This document shows, piece after piece, positions 13,401 to 28,400 of a DNA stretch of 64,000 bases. The stretch comes from Nageia nagi. Taxonomy: Eukaryota > Pinophyta. The stretch is from contig JBITNC010000001.1 in the NCBI GenBank assembly GCA_050084985.1, positions 161,014,001 to 161,078,000 on the forward strand. Reading direction: 5' to 3'. Under the pieces are notes generated by a model. The model worked only from the letters and a program-made list of their open reading frames with translations, was not told the origin of the DNA and made no database searches. Every line of letters begins with the position of its first letter. Positions within the stretch are counted from its first letter, which is position 1. The position numbers were made by a program, and so were the translations under genes.

Positions 13401-16400
13401 TGGCTCATAAATGCAACGTCCCATTATAAGAGACTAATATTGCATTAATTACAAATAATTGAGCCACATTAATTAAATAAAATCCAAGGGTGAGTGCCTC
13501 AAGGGTCTCTTTAGCCTTGGTTACAGAAATAAATGCAAAATATTAATAAAATACTCCTAAATTAATTTATTTTTGGTTTCTCCTCCTTTGCCATGAACGT
13601 CACACTCCAAGAGGAGAGAAAGTGGACGTTTTACAAATTTGGGGACATTACACACTTCTCCTAGTTGTCAAGTTTCACTTTCAAATTTTGTTAGTCATTC
13701 AAAAGAGGGATCAATCTATCCAAATTGATCAATTGGTTCCATCTATTTGTCTATGATGGAGCATGAGATTGTAATGCACATACACCAAATTGGTCAAATG
13801 TTCTTGAGCCAAAATATTGCGCTTTTGAAGTGCATGTGCTTAAATATATTCCACTTGCGCTTGAAACAAATTGAAAAGTTGGGACAAAATTTGGATTGCA
13901 ATTTATTGGAGGAAAGTTGTTTTCACACCAAAGGACTCCCACCTTATAGCTGAAAATAAACAAAACAAAAAATACTAAATTAAAAATCAATTACAATTAA
14001 GAAAACTTGAAACAAAAATAAAAAATAAAATAAATGCTACCTAGATTTTGAATTGTACATGACCTAATGCAAACTACAGTTAAGAAAAGATAGCCCTTAG
14101 CATTCTTGTAGATGTGGAGCTCTCTTCAGATGATATCCATTTTTTGCTCATCTTGGACCATTCTATCAAGGTAAATATAAAGGTCACTGAGAACATCCAC
14201 AAATGTTTCATCTAAAAAATATTTCGCATTTGGATAATAGTCCACAACATGAATGGTTTATGAAGTTGACTTGATCATCTACGGTCAATCAACTACCAAA
14301 AAGGATGATACTTGGCCTCTATGTTATTGTAATGTCCTACAATGACCTCCTTGTCCATGGCTTCATCATATAAATAACCCATTGGTGATTTGTCTTGAGA
14401 TTCAACAATGCTAAACTTTTACCAATAGTTCATATACTTGACCTTCTAAAAAGATTTTAAAATTTTGAAATCATCAACCACTACAATATGGTTGACTTAA
14501 TCTGAAGTCTTCCAAAAAGCTTATCAAATGTTATGTTTGCAACAAGCAAGGCTTCATCTGTAGTAGAAAAAGTGTAGTATGTTCATTCCTGGCGAACAAG
14601 CACCCTCTTTAACCTTACCCTTTTGGAATTAAGACTCTACAATGTAAGGAAGGGGTAGCAAACAATATGACACCAAGTCAAACAATCTTCCTCCCATCCA
14701 TATGCTAGCTCAATAAGTGGAGAACCCACAATTGATTGTAGATGAATTTTGTAATTCTTCTTTCATTGTTCACCACCTCTTTGACCCAACATATGTTTTT
14801 CATATCCTCCAATATAAGGGCAATGCAATGGGTTATAGGGGAAGTAAAAAAATGGAAAAAAAACCTCTCTTCAAGAAATTTCCATGAACTACTACAAGGA
14901 ACAAATAACAAAGAATGAACTAGCAGCAAATTGTGTGTATCAAATAGAATTAGTTATAGAAGCATGTCGATACCTAAGCCTAATGCTACTATGAGTAGCA
15001 CTAGGTACAGAATATGGATTGGCAAAAGTATCACCCTTTTCTACCTTTGATTTCAGGTTTTGCTCCTCAAGACAACTCTCAAGATAGGTGCTCATCTCTC
15101 ACAATACCACTAGTTACACGCTAGGGCATATCTCCACACCCTTGCTTGAAATACGGGCAAGATGGTATTTTACGTGGTTGCCCCCACCACATATTACTTT
15201 GCCATAATAGTTGCATTCCATTGCCCAACCACCACCTTGTAGTGTTTCCATCCAAGGTCTCTTTGTATGCTCATTTGCTCTACTTAAACTGAAAACTACA
15301 TCAAAACACAACCCTACAAAATACAAAAACACAACCCTACAAGAAGAAAAATGCAATCCTAAAAAAGAAAAACACAACCAGAAAACAGAAAGACTTACCT
15401 TTATCAAAATAACAGTTGTTAACAAAGGCTGTTGGCTTAGAATCTTGATTTTGATGCTGCTACAATCCCAAATTTCTCTTATGCTCTCAACTCTACATTT
15501 TTTGGTCTCCTAATGCTTGCTTTGCTTTGATTTGGAAGTGAAATGAAAAAAAAAAAATACTTTATGCATACCTTGTCCCTGTTTTTCAAGTGGAGGCCGA
15601 ATAATTTGTGCGGGGTGCGCAAACCACCAATTATTCATCAAAATGTCAAATAATTCAATGATTCTACTTTTACCATTCACCATCCCCAGTAGTTCATGTA
15701 ACACTGGTTGTATAGTCCTCCTTTTCTTGGTGAATACACTGTGTATGACTACATACATATCATATGAGCAGATTCCCTTGAAATTGATTTGTTAAATTGA
15801 AGCTAGATAATTTATTGCAGGTTTATGGCATTAGAATTTGAGGATCGGTTCACCCTAGAGGTCAAGAATATGGGTGGTGCCCCTATGTATGCCCAAGGAG
15901 ATTATCCGATTAGAGACAGCCACACACAATAGTGTGCAGTTGCAGGATAAATTCAAAACTAGCTGGCAACATGAACCGCTCAGGTCAAAGCCAGAACATG
16001 CCCTTGTTGACACTTCTTTATTATGCTTGATCCTACAAGAATGACTACAACTATAAGATTCGTAGGGAAAATAGAGAGAACAATTACAATATTTGTTGTA
16101 TTTCTAATGTATTATATCCTTTATAAAATTTTAGTTCAAGTTCAAAATTAGGCAAGAAGCTTGTCTTCTTTTATCATCCTTAATATATCAATTTATTCTG
16201 CAAACATTTACATTATATGCATCAAAAAATGCGAGTGCCTTGCTATTTTGATTAAGAACTTTATAATCATCTTTGAAAGAAGTATCTTTTAGTGATCACT
16301 TATCACCTTATCATTGTTCTTGTCAAATTGACTTCCAGAGATTCAGATTAGTCAGTTTCTGTAATGTCCTCAATTTTGGCATCTCACTCATACTTGCCAC

Positions 16401-19400
16401 TTGGAGTGTGACATTCCTCTTCATTGAGTTAAGCACTTAGTTCATCTTTATTGTGATGTTAGCACTTAGTTCCTCTTTATTGTGATTTTCGAGAACTTAG
16501 AAACATTTAGGAGTTATTTTAATATTTTTAGCATTGTCACATGCCATTTTGATGTAAAATTTTATACTTTGTGCTCCCAAGAAGGGCGCTGCATGTGGGG
16601 TTATATTTTGCATGTTCTTGGCAAGTTGAGTCGGCCAAGTCATATTTGTAATTTGTATTTTCAAGTCAAAACAGGTCGGCCATGTTGGAGATGATGTTGC
16701 ATGATGTTTGATCACCTATAAATGCAAGAGGAGTGCACCACTCCTAGACATGCTTGGAGAACTTCAATCTTTGATCTTTCAAGTTAGGGTTGTGTCCTTC
16801 TCATCCTTCTAAGGTCCAAGGATGTGCCTGAAACCTTCGGAGTTGCATTGGAGCATCTTGAAGACTCCATTCTTCATCACTTTGGATTGCAGCAACTTGG
16901 AGGAACATTCCCAGCCCTAGAGCACTTCACCACTTTCAGCATGTTTTGATGATGATATTGTATGATTTGGTGGACATATTCACCCATTTGCCCTCCAAGA
17001 GGGTACGTCCATGTTTGGGCATTTTACCTTGCATCTTTCGTGGTTGATTTGAGTTGTGCCACTGTTGCAATTATTTTGTAATAATGCTATGATGAAGCGT
17101 GCCATTTTTGAGGGTTTGAATGTTAATTTTGAAATAAATTGCAGATCTGAATATGCATGGCTAAATCTGATTTGTAAGCTAAAAATTGCTATTCAGCCTA
17201 TAATTCTGATTTGGGATATTACAGTTTCTTCTTCACAGATATCATGACATGTCCCCTTTGCCCTTCCCTTCACAAATTGCAAGACCAAATTCTATGCTAG
17301 TCAAGGGTTCATTGTTCACCACTTCTTGAAAGAGTTTATGCATAGCAGAGCATTATAGCATTGATCAAGTTTATGCATGAATGAGTGAATGTTGTACCTC
17401 TTATACCAAGTCTTTCTTTACTTCATCATAGCAAGAGTATTTTTACACTTCTAAAACGATAAATACAGAGGAAAGTTCATGTTGAATTTGAAGCAGAATA
17501 TTGATATTTTATATTAAGTCTGCTTAAATTTACTTCAATCAGAAGTCATGTTACAAGTGTTAAAAATTTGATAATGAAAAGTTCTGTTGGTTTAATGTAA
17601 TTCACATGCATTAGCCAATACTCTCATAAGATTACATATGATGCTATAAGCATGCATGTCCAAACTTACAATATTGGCTGATTAGATTGCATTGCTGAAT
17701 GTATACTTTTCATGATGTATACCTAATATGGTGTGTGTTTGTCTTCTTAATGGGATAGGGATTCGAGATTCCAAACAGATACATGATGACTCATCAGGAA
17801 GGATAGTCATATCTACCATTGCATGAAGAAAGCAAAATCTTATGGGTTACCACAGTTTAAGCAATGAGGTTGATAAATGAAAGCATGAGGTAATGTTAAT
17901 CCGAAGCTAAAGAAACAAAATTCATGGGAACCTAAAATGCATGTTGGATAAGGGGGTAAAAAACAATCAAATGAGCTTATCAAAAAGTTCCAACAACAAA
18001 GTTTACCAAAGATGAAGGTATAACACAAAATTCAGTTGTTGCCCAATTAACCCTTGACTATCATAGCATTATCTCATCATGTATTTTGGGTTTCGAAGAG
18101 GCAAAGAGACAGCTGCAGGAGCTCATAGAGCAAGCAATCTTTTAACCAAAAACATTTCCGAGTGGTTCACCTAGTGTGTTGGTTCCCAAGGAAGACGGGG
18201 CAAGGAGAATGTGCATTGTCTACAGAATTCTTGGTAAAATCAATATCTCAAGAGGTATCGTCTTCCATAAAGTGTTCATATGTCCAATCTGTTGCAAGTT
18301 GCCGATAACTTTATTAAATTGAAATAAAGCCAGATTAGTGTATCAAGTTCGCATGAAAATGGAAGACATTTAGAAGACAATAATCAAATCCAGGCTTCTA
18401 TGAGAAACCAGTATTGCCCTGCCGCATTCATGAGCTCAATGAATGAGCTCAGTGAATTACATTCTCCAACCATTAATTTAATCGTCCGTGATTGAGTAAT
18501 TGGATAACATGAGAGGAGCATGTGAATCATCTTCAAGAATTTGAGCTTTGTTAATGAATACCCTGCCACCTAATTTGGAGAAATGTGAATTTGAAAGGCA
18601 ATTGTTGGCATGCTTGGTCTTTGCAGTTAGTGTAAAAGATAAGTGGATAGATAAGGCCAGACAAAGACTGCCATGAGGTGGCAAATACCTTCTTATATGA
18701 GTGTGGTAAGGAGTTTTCTTGCTGCCAGCCTGCTACTCAACATCTTTGCAACTTCATTGCATTTTTCTCAAAAATTATAGCTCCATTAGATGCTCTGACA
18801 GCAGTAAAAACAATCATTTGATGTAAGACAAAATGAATCCTAATCAGTGAATTAAAACAAAAAATCAGCAATGCTCTAGTTTCGGAATCACCAGCCATTC
18901 AGCAACCCTTTCAGATTGAGACAAAGGCATCAGGATAAGATGATGGAAGCTGTTTTGATGCAAAGACAAAGATCAATATGTGCTTGGAAAAAATCCTTTC
19001 CAATACAGCACTAAACCATCCTGCATACCATAAAATTGTTTGTGTTGATATATGTACGGAATAGCATACCCACACTTGATTGGTAATGAAATCATAACTC
19101 ACATAAAATATTTACCTTCAAAATATTTCCAAATATAATGCAAGTTAGAGCACTCCCATTAATTCAAATAGATAGGGAATTTGCAACACTTTCACATGTG
19201 GTGATCAACTACAAAAATTAAGACATTATCAATGAGATAGTCATAATCCTTCCTCACCCTCCTGTACAGAATTGCAGCCATAGGCACCACCATGGAGCTA
19301 GAAAGAAAGAATGCAAGAAATTATACTAATGTCCAGAAGTGACATAAGTATGTGAATTCACAAATACATTCTAACACACTAGCATGGTGGTGTGAAAAGA

Positions 19401-22400
19401 AAGACCCCTACAAGCTATGAATTACAAGTCAGAAATACAAAATCATGCCACCATGTACCACATCACATAATGCAAGTATAGTAGCATAGTACAAATGTAG
19501 AGCACCCTGTTGAGAAATTGAATCATTTTGAAAGATTAGAAACATAATTATACTCAAAAATTAAAATAGCTCGGTAGCCAACATTCTCTCCAATTAACAG
19601 TAAAAATGGGGGCCTTATTATGTACCAAGTTTACTGATCATACAAGGTGTAATGCTCATGAATTCACACATGAATAATAGAAATCTAATATATATATTTA
19701 ATGCAACAAGGAATCTATGTTGATGGGGACTTGGTTAAATGACTGAGACACTTTGGCATTTTAGGCCCCACCAAGGTTCAAACCATGGCACCACCAACCT
19801 TCGAGGCTGTTGGGCCTTCCTAGTGATATTGGTAGTAGCGACATACCCCTTTGGCCATGTTTGTGACTATGCTAATGCTGGATTTACTTATAGACTTATA
19901 GTAATAAAGCCATGAAACAACAAATTATATTCCATCCCCTCATTTATCAAGCAAATGAAAAATGAGACAAATCAACTACATAAAAATAGTCATTTAGACT
20001 GAGATGCCATTGTACTAATGTACTAAATCAGAAACTAGTCCAAAGACATCATGGGTGAAGAAAATGGTTGCAGAGCCTAGAGACTTGTAAATGTTTATTT
20101 GCAATAGTCACACTTCATTAGTCCTTTTTTGCTCCTTCTTAAATAAAGAGTTTATCAAACCTGCTAAGACAAGATATGCCACATATTTCCTTCTATTAGA
20201 GAGGATGCTTGAGGTGGAGCATGCATTGCAAAACATGGTAGTGACACAAGAATGCAGGAGGTGGCCAGAATCTCAAACAGATAAAGGAAAAAGACTTAGA
20301 GACAAAGTCTTGGATAATCATTGGTGGGATGATGTCAGGTAATTAAAGTTTCACTTTGTAGTTTTAATTTTAAATTTTTTATTATTGATTGTTTCAATGT
20401 TTATGCAATATGTAGTTTTTTAACTTTCTTTCTTCAATCCTTGTAGGTACCTTGTATCTTTCATTAATTCTGTCCATGTTGTCATAAGGTATGCTGATAC
20501 AGATTCTCCCAATTTAGGAGAGATATATGACACTATTGACAGCATGCTTGAGGAAATCAAAAGGATTATTTGTGCTAAAGATCCTTCATTTTATGAAGAG
20601 CACATCAAACCCATTATAGTGAAGAGGTAACCGTAAATGTGTAACAAATGTTGATTGTTGAAACTTGATTGAAGTTTTAATTTGGATTGTTTTTAACTTT
20701 TTTAAATTAACTTTTTGATTTCTTGTAGGTGGGATAAGATGAACACCCCTCTTCATATGGCTGCCCATGCATTGAATCCAAAATGGTATGTAGCCAAGGA
20801 TAGGAAAAAAGCACCTAATAATGATCAAGAAGTGAAAGACGGGTTTAGGAAGTTCATTAGTAAGGTGTATACATCGGAAAATAGTGCCATTATTAGATCA
20901 AAATTCATGCAATTTGTGAGACTCAGGGGTCCTCGATTTAGCATACCAAAGTGCGAAGAGGATAGGGCTACCCTTGCCCAAATAGATCCCATTGGATGGT
21001 AAGATCTATATGGGGATGATGCTCCACATTTCAAGCAACTTGCAGTCAGGCTCCTTTTTGAGGTTGGTAGATGAAGTTCCTATTGATATAAAGTATTTGA
21101 AATTTAAATAATTGTTTCTAAATTAAAATTTCTAATTATAAATTAATCAAATACTTTTGTAGGTTGGTAGTTCATTTGCTGCAAAGAGGAATTGGTCCAC
21201 CCAACAACATGAGCAGGAACAGGCTTACCCCTAAGAGAGAAGAGAAGCTAGTAGCAGTGCATAGCTATCTTCGCCTTAAAGAGAGAGTTAAGCCTGAGTA
21301 CAAGGCTAGTCTAGTTGCATGATGGGATATTGATCCTGTGGAGGTAGCTAATCTTGAGGTTGATGATGATGTGCAAGGGTTGGTAGGATTGCTATTGGAG
21401 GATGTCCACTTGAATGATGAGGGTAGCTCATCAGATAGCCTTCCTGATGAAGAGGATGATATTGATTACAAACAAGATTTATTAGTAGCACATGAGCCCT
21501 TGGAGCCATAGTTTGATAGTTGTGATTTTGGCATTTTGCATTTTGCAGCCTACTACTATGACTTTTGAGTATTTTTTATTTGAGATTTCATATCTATCCT
21601 AATGTACTAGACTGATTCCAATTTCTGATTTAATGATATTATGGTGTTATGATCATTGATTATGGCTCATTTTGATATTATGCTTCAATATTTCATATGA
21701 TTGAATCGATAATATTATAATAATAATGAATTAGAAACAATCACATTTAAAAAATCTGAAAATTCCAAGATTTTTACTAGTATTATACTAGTTGCTCCCC
21801 CTGTTGTTTCCCCCTAAAAATGACCTCAATCGTTCCCATCAGTCCCACACTCTGTTGTTTCCGACACATAATGAATCCTTGCTTTGAACGTATTGGAACA
21901 AGTTGTTCTCTACCCCAAGGGTAGTTGTGTTGATGATTCCTATGTTAGAAATCCACTGACACTCTACAAAGATCCTCACGCCTTCAAGGATGCAAAGAGA
22001 AGGTTCCCCCACTACAACCTAGTTCCAGTTCCTCTTCTTCTTCCTCATATGAATAAGATCTTGAAGAGTTAGGCTCCTCTGATGAAGAAGGCTCCCATGA
22101 TGAAGAGTGTAATGTCCCCAATTTTGCGAAACTTTGTTAAAGGCATAACTTCTGTCACATGTCTTGGATCACTGATTTGTCTTTTAGAATGGATGAAGAA
22201 TATTTTGCCAATCATTTTGATAGGTCACACGACATGGTTCCGTCAAGAAATGAGGAAGATATGGACTTTTTAAGTTTGCCAAATAAACTAGGAGTCTAAT
22301 ATCGCGGCTAAGGAAAAATCGGCTAGAAGAAAGTTATTTTATTCTAAGTCAGCCAAGAGTTCAATTATTGGTAATTTCAAGGTAAAAGCACCTATAAAAG

Positions 22401-25400
22401 TAGGAAAGATTCACCACTTGAAGAACATCATAATTTGGCATTTGATCATGGATCATCTTGGAGTTGGGGTTGCTCCTTCTCTTTCTTCTAAAGACTAGAG
22501 TTGCTCCTGAGCCTAGAAGTGGTATATTCGCAATTACATTCACTTGGAGAGCTTGTGCCAACCTTGGAAGACCTTCTAGCCCTTGCGTTAGGATATTGGA
22601 GCCATCTTGAGACTTGCACCAGCCTTGGGATCCATCTTGGGTCTTGTGCCAACTTTTAGGAGTCTTGGTTGAGCATTTTGGAGTCTTGGGATTTGCCCTA
22701 GAAGTTGTTACAGCCCTATACATATTCTTGGTCATTATTATTGATATTCAGCTCTTATATTGCTTTCATATTGCTCATCAAATGTAAATGAATGTTCTTC
22801 TACTGTTGCTGTACTATTATCATTCGTTGTGCATGGGATGGATGCGGATTAGAGTATTTTGGATGAATATTACTGTTATTTTACAGATCTTCAATTGTGC
22901 CCTAGTTTGGTTGCTTTCACATGTTGTATGAGCTTCTTCACTGCCATATATCAGATCTGGTTATAGTTATTATAATTCAATATTGAGAGCACTATTGGAT
23001 GGTGAATAAGCATTTACTATTGTGCCCTAATTTGTGAATGAATGTGAAATTAGTTGAGGAATTGTGCATGTTTAGCATAAGCCCTAGAAGGGTACATTAC
23101 AAAGAGAACCAAGGTGAAGAGGGCCATAACGAGGAAGATGATGATGGAGAGGAGAGCTATGAAGATGATGATGATGTTGATCCCCAAGATGATGAATTGT
23201 ACCTTGCACAAGAAGAGAATGTAGCTATAGGTGCTTCAGCACCTAATGATACAGAGAATGATACTCTCCCAAATTATGATTTGTTTGTTGATGTAGAAAA
23301 GATTGATGAAGATGTCCAAATTGTTGGAGTAAAGTGCACCAAAAAGGTGGGCACATCTAGAGCTCCTCCTATAGACTATCGAAAGAAGTCACCCCCATCT
23401 TCCCAAAAGACCTCGTCTATGAGGACTAGCCATGAGAGATCTCCTCAACCCCGCAGAAAAGTTCAATCATTAGGAGGAGATGGTGGAGATGAAGAGGATG
23501 AAGGTGATATAGAAGAGCAAAAGAAAAAGAGTTGGATGAACACCATGGCAAAGAAGTTTCCATCATACAAACTACTCCCACAAAAGAAGTCAACAAGAAG
23601 GTGAGCAAAAGCCAAATGTTGGTGCAGAGGCTCCCTCCTAAACCAACTATCGAACACCTCGATCTTAACTTGGATGTATGCCTAAGAGCTTTAAGCATGA
23701 GCATAGCTCATGATGAGAATATTGATCCAACTTTGAGGTCCAAAGATGAAGAAGAAGAGCTCTCCAATGGTGAGAAAGTGTGAAGAGTGGATACCTATAT
23801 TTCCACAAACAGGATGGAGATCTTTGTTAGTCATTGTTACTCCAAGGAGAAGCACCCAAAGGGAACTGAAGATTGTTTGATTGAAAATTTCAAGATGCCC
23901 GCTAAGCTAGGGTTATCAGCAAGGAAACATATTGTTATACAAAACACAGCAGTTATGGAGCAAGAGGGCTATGAGGCCAAACAAGAGATAAGAAGGTTGA
24001 AGAAGGAGCTCACTACCAGCAGGAAGATGATAAAAGAATTCCAGGCTATAAGTATGACCCCTGTTGAGCTCAAAACACAAGCTTCATTTCATGTAGGTTG
24101 AAAGTTGATGAAAGATTCCCTGTAGAAGGAGACGATGGAGACTATTGAGAAGCTCACTTCTCGAATTTATGGGCTTATCGAGGAAGGAGCTAAGCTGAGA
24201 GAGTTGAAGACTCAAATATCCTCTCTTCTCGAACAATTGGATGGTCATCTCCCCACTGTCACCAACCTTCAAAGGATATTTGTTGATAGACCAGAGAAGT
24301 TGGTCTACTACGATGAGTTTATGTACCAACACAACTAGTTGAAGCATGCCTTGGATAAATGCCAAGGGTGCTCAAAGCTAGGGTGCCCCTGAAAAAGGAC
24401 GTAGAGGAACAGATGACCCATACATGTATCAGTTGAAGTTTCAAGGGAAGAATGGTAACGTACGCAAAAAGGAGTCAATCTTTGTAGAGGCGCAGAATCT
24501 AATACAAGAGCATCTTGAGGTTGAAGACCTCAATCTTCTAAAGGCAAGCAAGCCCATTCATCATGAGAGGCAGATGGTCATTTGGAGATTTCAGATGCAA
24601 GCTACATCCTGATAGATAGAGGGGTTTTACAAAGAAAATGGCAACATCATAGGCATGCTCTCTAGAGGAGTAAGGAAGACCTTAGCTTTTCTGGAGGAAA
24701 CCATGGAATTATATAGTCTCACCGATGAAAAGTGGAACTTCACGAGTGTTGAATCAAATCTACCCTAGATTAGATTCGCTTGCAGATTATGTCTACAACA
24801 GCATTTTCAGTTTTAAATGCATATTTTAAATGATTCTCAACTTCACTTACTTGATTTGACTGGTATAGGGATGAGTTTTTGCTCCTGCAGGATCAAATTG
24901 TCAAACTTCATTTATTAGATCTGATTGGTGCAAGGATGAGGTTTTGCTTCCGTCGATTCAATTGTCAGAACTTTATTTCATATCTGATTTTATTTTGCAT
25001 TGGTTAGAGATAGATTGGATGTTTTGTGGATGTGGCATTTATGTTTTGTTAATTTCTAAATGACACTTGCATAGATAAATGTGATGTAATCTGATTTTGC
25101 ATAGATATGTGTGTTGCGTGTGAGCATACCATATCTGATTTTATACCTTGAGGGCAATGTTGCATTTATTGCAGCCACTTTTGTGACTTATATGTATCCC
25201 ACTTTGGTCATTTAAAAGGGGATTTTTGCTATTGAAAGAAAGGAATGCTCATGTTATGCCGTTAAAAATACTTTGCAAAATGGATTTCTTTTTGGAGTAG
25301 TGCTTTGAAGAATGTTGTGAATCTTTTATTTGTGGAATCATGCATGTTATCTTGTAAGAATTTCTTGCCAATTTGAATAGTTTTTGCTGCTTAAGTGCAT

Positions 25401-28400
25401 TCTCTTTGAAAACTACGAGTTTTAAGAGGAGATAGTTGAATATTTTGTGAAGTGGTTTGAATTATTCATTGCATGATTCACACATAAGTGTATGTATTAT
25501 GAGGCGAAAAGCTTATCTCTATGTCATTCAGATAGAATATGCATTCACATGTTGGTCATTTCCCTTCATCTTCATTTTCATTGAGTCTTCCATCATAGAC
25601 CCAACAGCTTCATGCTCTCATCCAGTAGCAAATTGAGCTTTGCTATTTGTTGCTAGGCTCAATAAGTGAATACAATTTTATTAAGGAATCCAAGGATGAC
25701 CTGCTAAGACACTACATCATTGGTGATTGCTTCATATGCTTATTTTCTCATTCCTATGCATTTATCCTCACATTTGTGATCTTTCTTCGTTTTCATCCAC
25801 ATTTGTGATCTTTCCTTGCTTTTAAACTCATAACTCATGATATAAGTCAATCATTGAGTCTCAATTGTATACAATTGAACAGTATGCATCTCTAACCACT
25901 GTGCATGGGTCCATATTCCATGTGAGTGCTCAGGGTTTAAAGTCCTTTCAGGCGGAAACAAGTAACATTGTTTCCTCCAAGTTTTGTGGATGTTTTGGAA
26001 GGAAAGAAAACAAACCAACAAGATCATTTAATGATATTTTCTGCTTTTGCTTTCTTTCCTTTGGGTCACAACGTTTTACTCAGCCAATCCATAAATCCTG
26101 GGATAGTTTAGAATCTTCATATCATAGTAGTTAAACTCGAAATCAACAAGCCTATCGCTTGCTAAAAACTTGGAATTGGTAAAAACTCAACTAAAAACAT
26201 CAAATATTGATTTTTTTCAAATACTGGGTAAAACTTGTGAATCGCCCAAAAACTCGGCAAAAGCTTGTGATTCAACAACCAAACCTGCAAACACTTGATC
26301 AACCTCAAAAACTCAAAAATTGAATGTAAGTACTTGTTTTGATCAATTCAGAAAGATTACTCGTAAGAACTTGTCAAACTTGAAGAGTTTGATTACAATC
26401 ATTCAAATCCAAATAGCTATAGAACTATCGTAATTGGGAATAATTAAATTCTAAGCGATATTCCATGATATTGGAAATGAAGCTCTATGAATGTTTGGAT
26501 AAAGGCAAACAAATTTTAGGAATGATGGTCAACCCAGAGACTCCAATTTTAATCTTCAATCTATCATTGAGGGGACTCATTTCCACTGCTAAGGTCTTTT
26601 CTTCCTTTTATACTCAAGGAAATCCTTTGATGTATTTTTAAGGCATCTCTTATTCTAATGACTATAACATAATTGACATCTTTGCCCCTTTCATCATATA
26701 CATTTCTCAAATAATTCTAAGTTTTCTAATGAAAAGAGTAGTACTAGAGTCAAACAAGGATACCCTTTTTGTCCAACTATCTTCGGACTTCCTTCGTCAA
26801 CGACCTCATGGAGAGAATGATTGTTTATTACATCATATTCTCACCGCTATATTAATTGTTGTTAATGATTTTGTTCTTTTTGGACAATCCCCTAAGAGCT
26901 TACAATGGTAATTGGCCACTCTTGTCAACTCTATTGAGTTGTGGTTAATGTTAGCAAAACTAAAATTATAGTCTTCAATAACTCAAAAAAAGGTTCTCTC
27001 CAAGTTCGGAGTTCTTTTTCACAAATTAACCTGATTGAGAAAACATCTTACACATATTTGGGTGCTGAATTTAAAAGTTTCTCTTAATTTTAAATCTGTT
27101 ATAAAACACCTCTTAATAAGATATATGTCTTCCTCTCTAATCTTGATTATAAATGCTTCCAAATACTCATCCATAACATCCCCACAGATGATTCTATTAG
27201 ATGGTATTACTATGCTTCAATTCCTTATCGCCGAAGGATAACAAATTGTAAATTTGCACATATTAATGTCTTATAACGTTATATAAGAAACTGATTCTCT
27301 AGAGACCTATTTAGCCATAATGACTTTCAATTTTACTTTTAGACCACATAGACAACAGAGGATGGTCATACGTAGAAATCGTTAAGGAAGTTAACCTAGG
27401 CGAGAGGCACCTCAGAAACTAAGGTTCACAACCGGAGAAATGTTTGTCTGTACAGTTCTGTCTCGTGGACAGACCATTTGGAAGGTTCTGTTAGATAGCC
27501 TGGGACAAGATCAGGTTCACTTTGAGTCAGGTTTAGTTTAGGACTTGTGGCAGATGATAAGGGGTCAAGAGAACTATTGTTTATCATCAAATCGCTCTTT
27601 TTCGCTCATACTTGGATCATTTCTAGGCATCCATATAACTGATTACAGTATTCCATATAGCTATCATTATACATTTGGCTTCCAGTGGCTGAATGCAACA
27701 TTCCTAATTGTGATTCTTAGCATGGTTAAGTCGGCATTCACAAACATTAAATTAAAGTGGCAACCTTCTTGTGTTTCTGATTTGACTTAACGCTCTTCTT
27801 ATGATGAATTTCTTCATTGGATTTGAGTGTGGACGTGGCTACTCTGGTTACTGTAGGTCTATTATCCCAGACCATAAATGAAAAGGATCAAATTTAAAAG
27901 TCATAATAGAGGAGATCAAAACCTACATTTTTGTTGTTGGATGTACATTATTGGTTAAATAGCAAAGAGCATATTAATTGACCATGTGAGGTACAAGTAA
28001 TCAAATAGCAAAAACATGAGTAATATAACATGTGTAAACAATATTGCTTAACAAATTAAACCGATAACTTTCTATTATACTTAAAGTGAACAAAAAAATA
28101 TTCCAAATAGTATTCAATCTAATATTCCATTGGACGATGTTACTAAATGTTGATTAGATTTGACTTTATAATTTTTAGTCGGTAGGAAATGGAGGACCCA
28201 ATAGCGTGGAGGCGATGGTGAATGAATTTTCAATTTTTTTTTAATCTGGCTTGAGTGGGAACAAGGCGGTGCAGCCACATGGAGGGCAAGGGCCTAAAAT
28301 GACTCGGGGTTTTCAGCAGACGTATCAGGAGAAGGGTCCAAGACCCATCCACAACAGATAGTGTAGCTGGTTTGTTATGACTGGCAGAGCCCAAATCTTG

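Noticed and set aside
15114-15425. Membrane protein ORF on the minus strand
   Set aside because: Only its C-terminal part (BED finger) is meaningful; the hydrophobic start is an AT-rich artefact.
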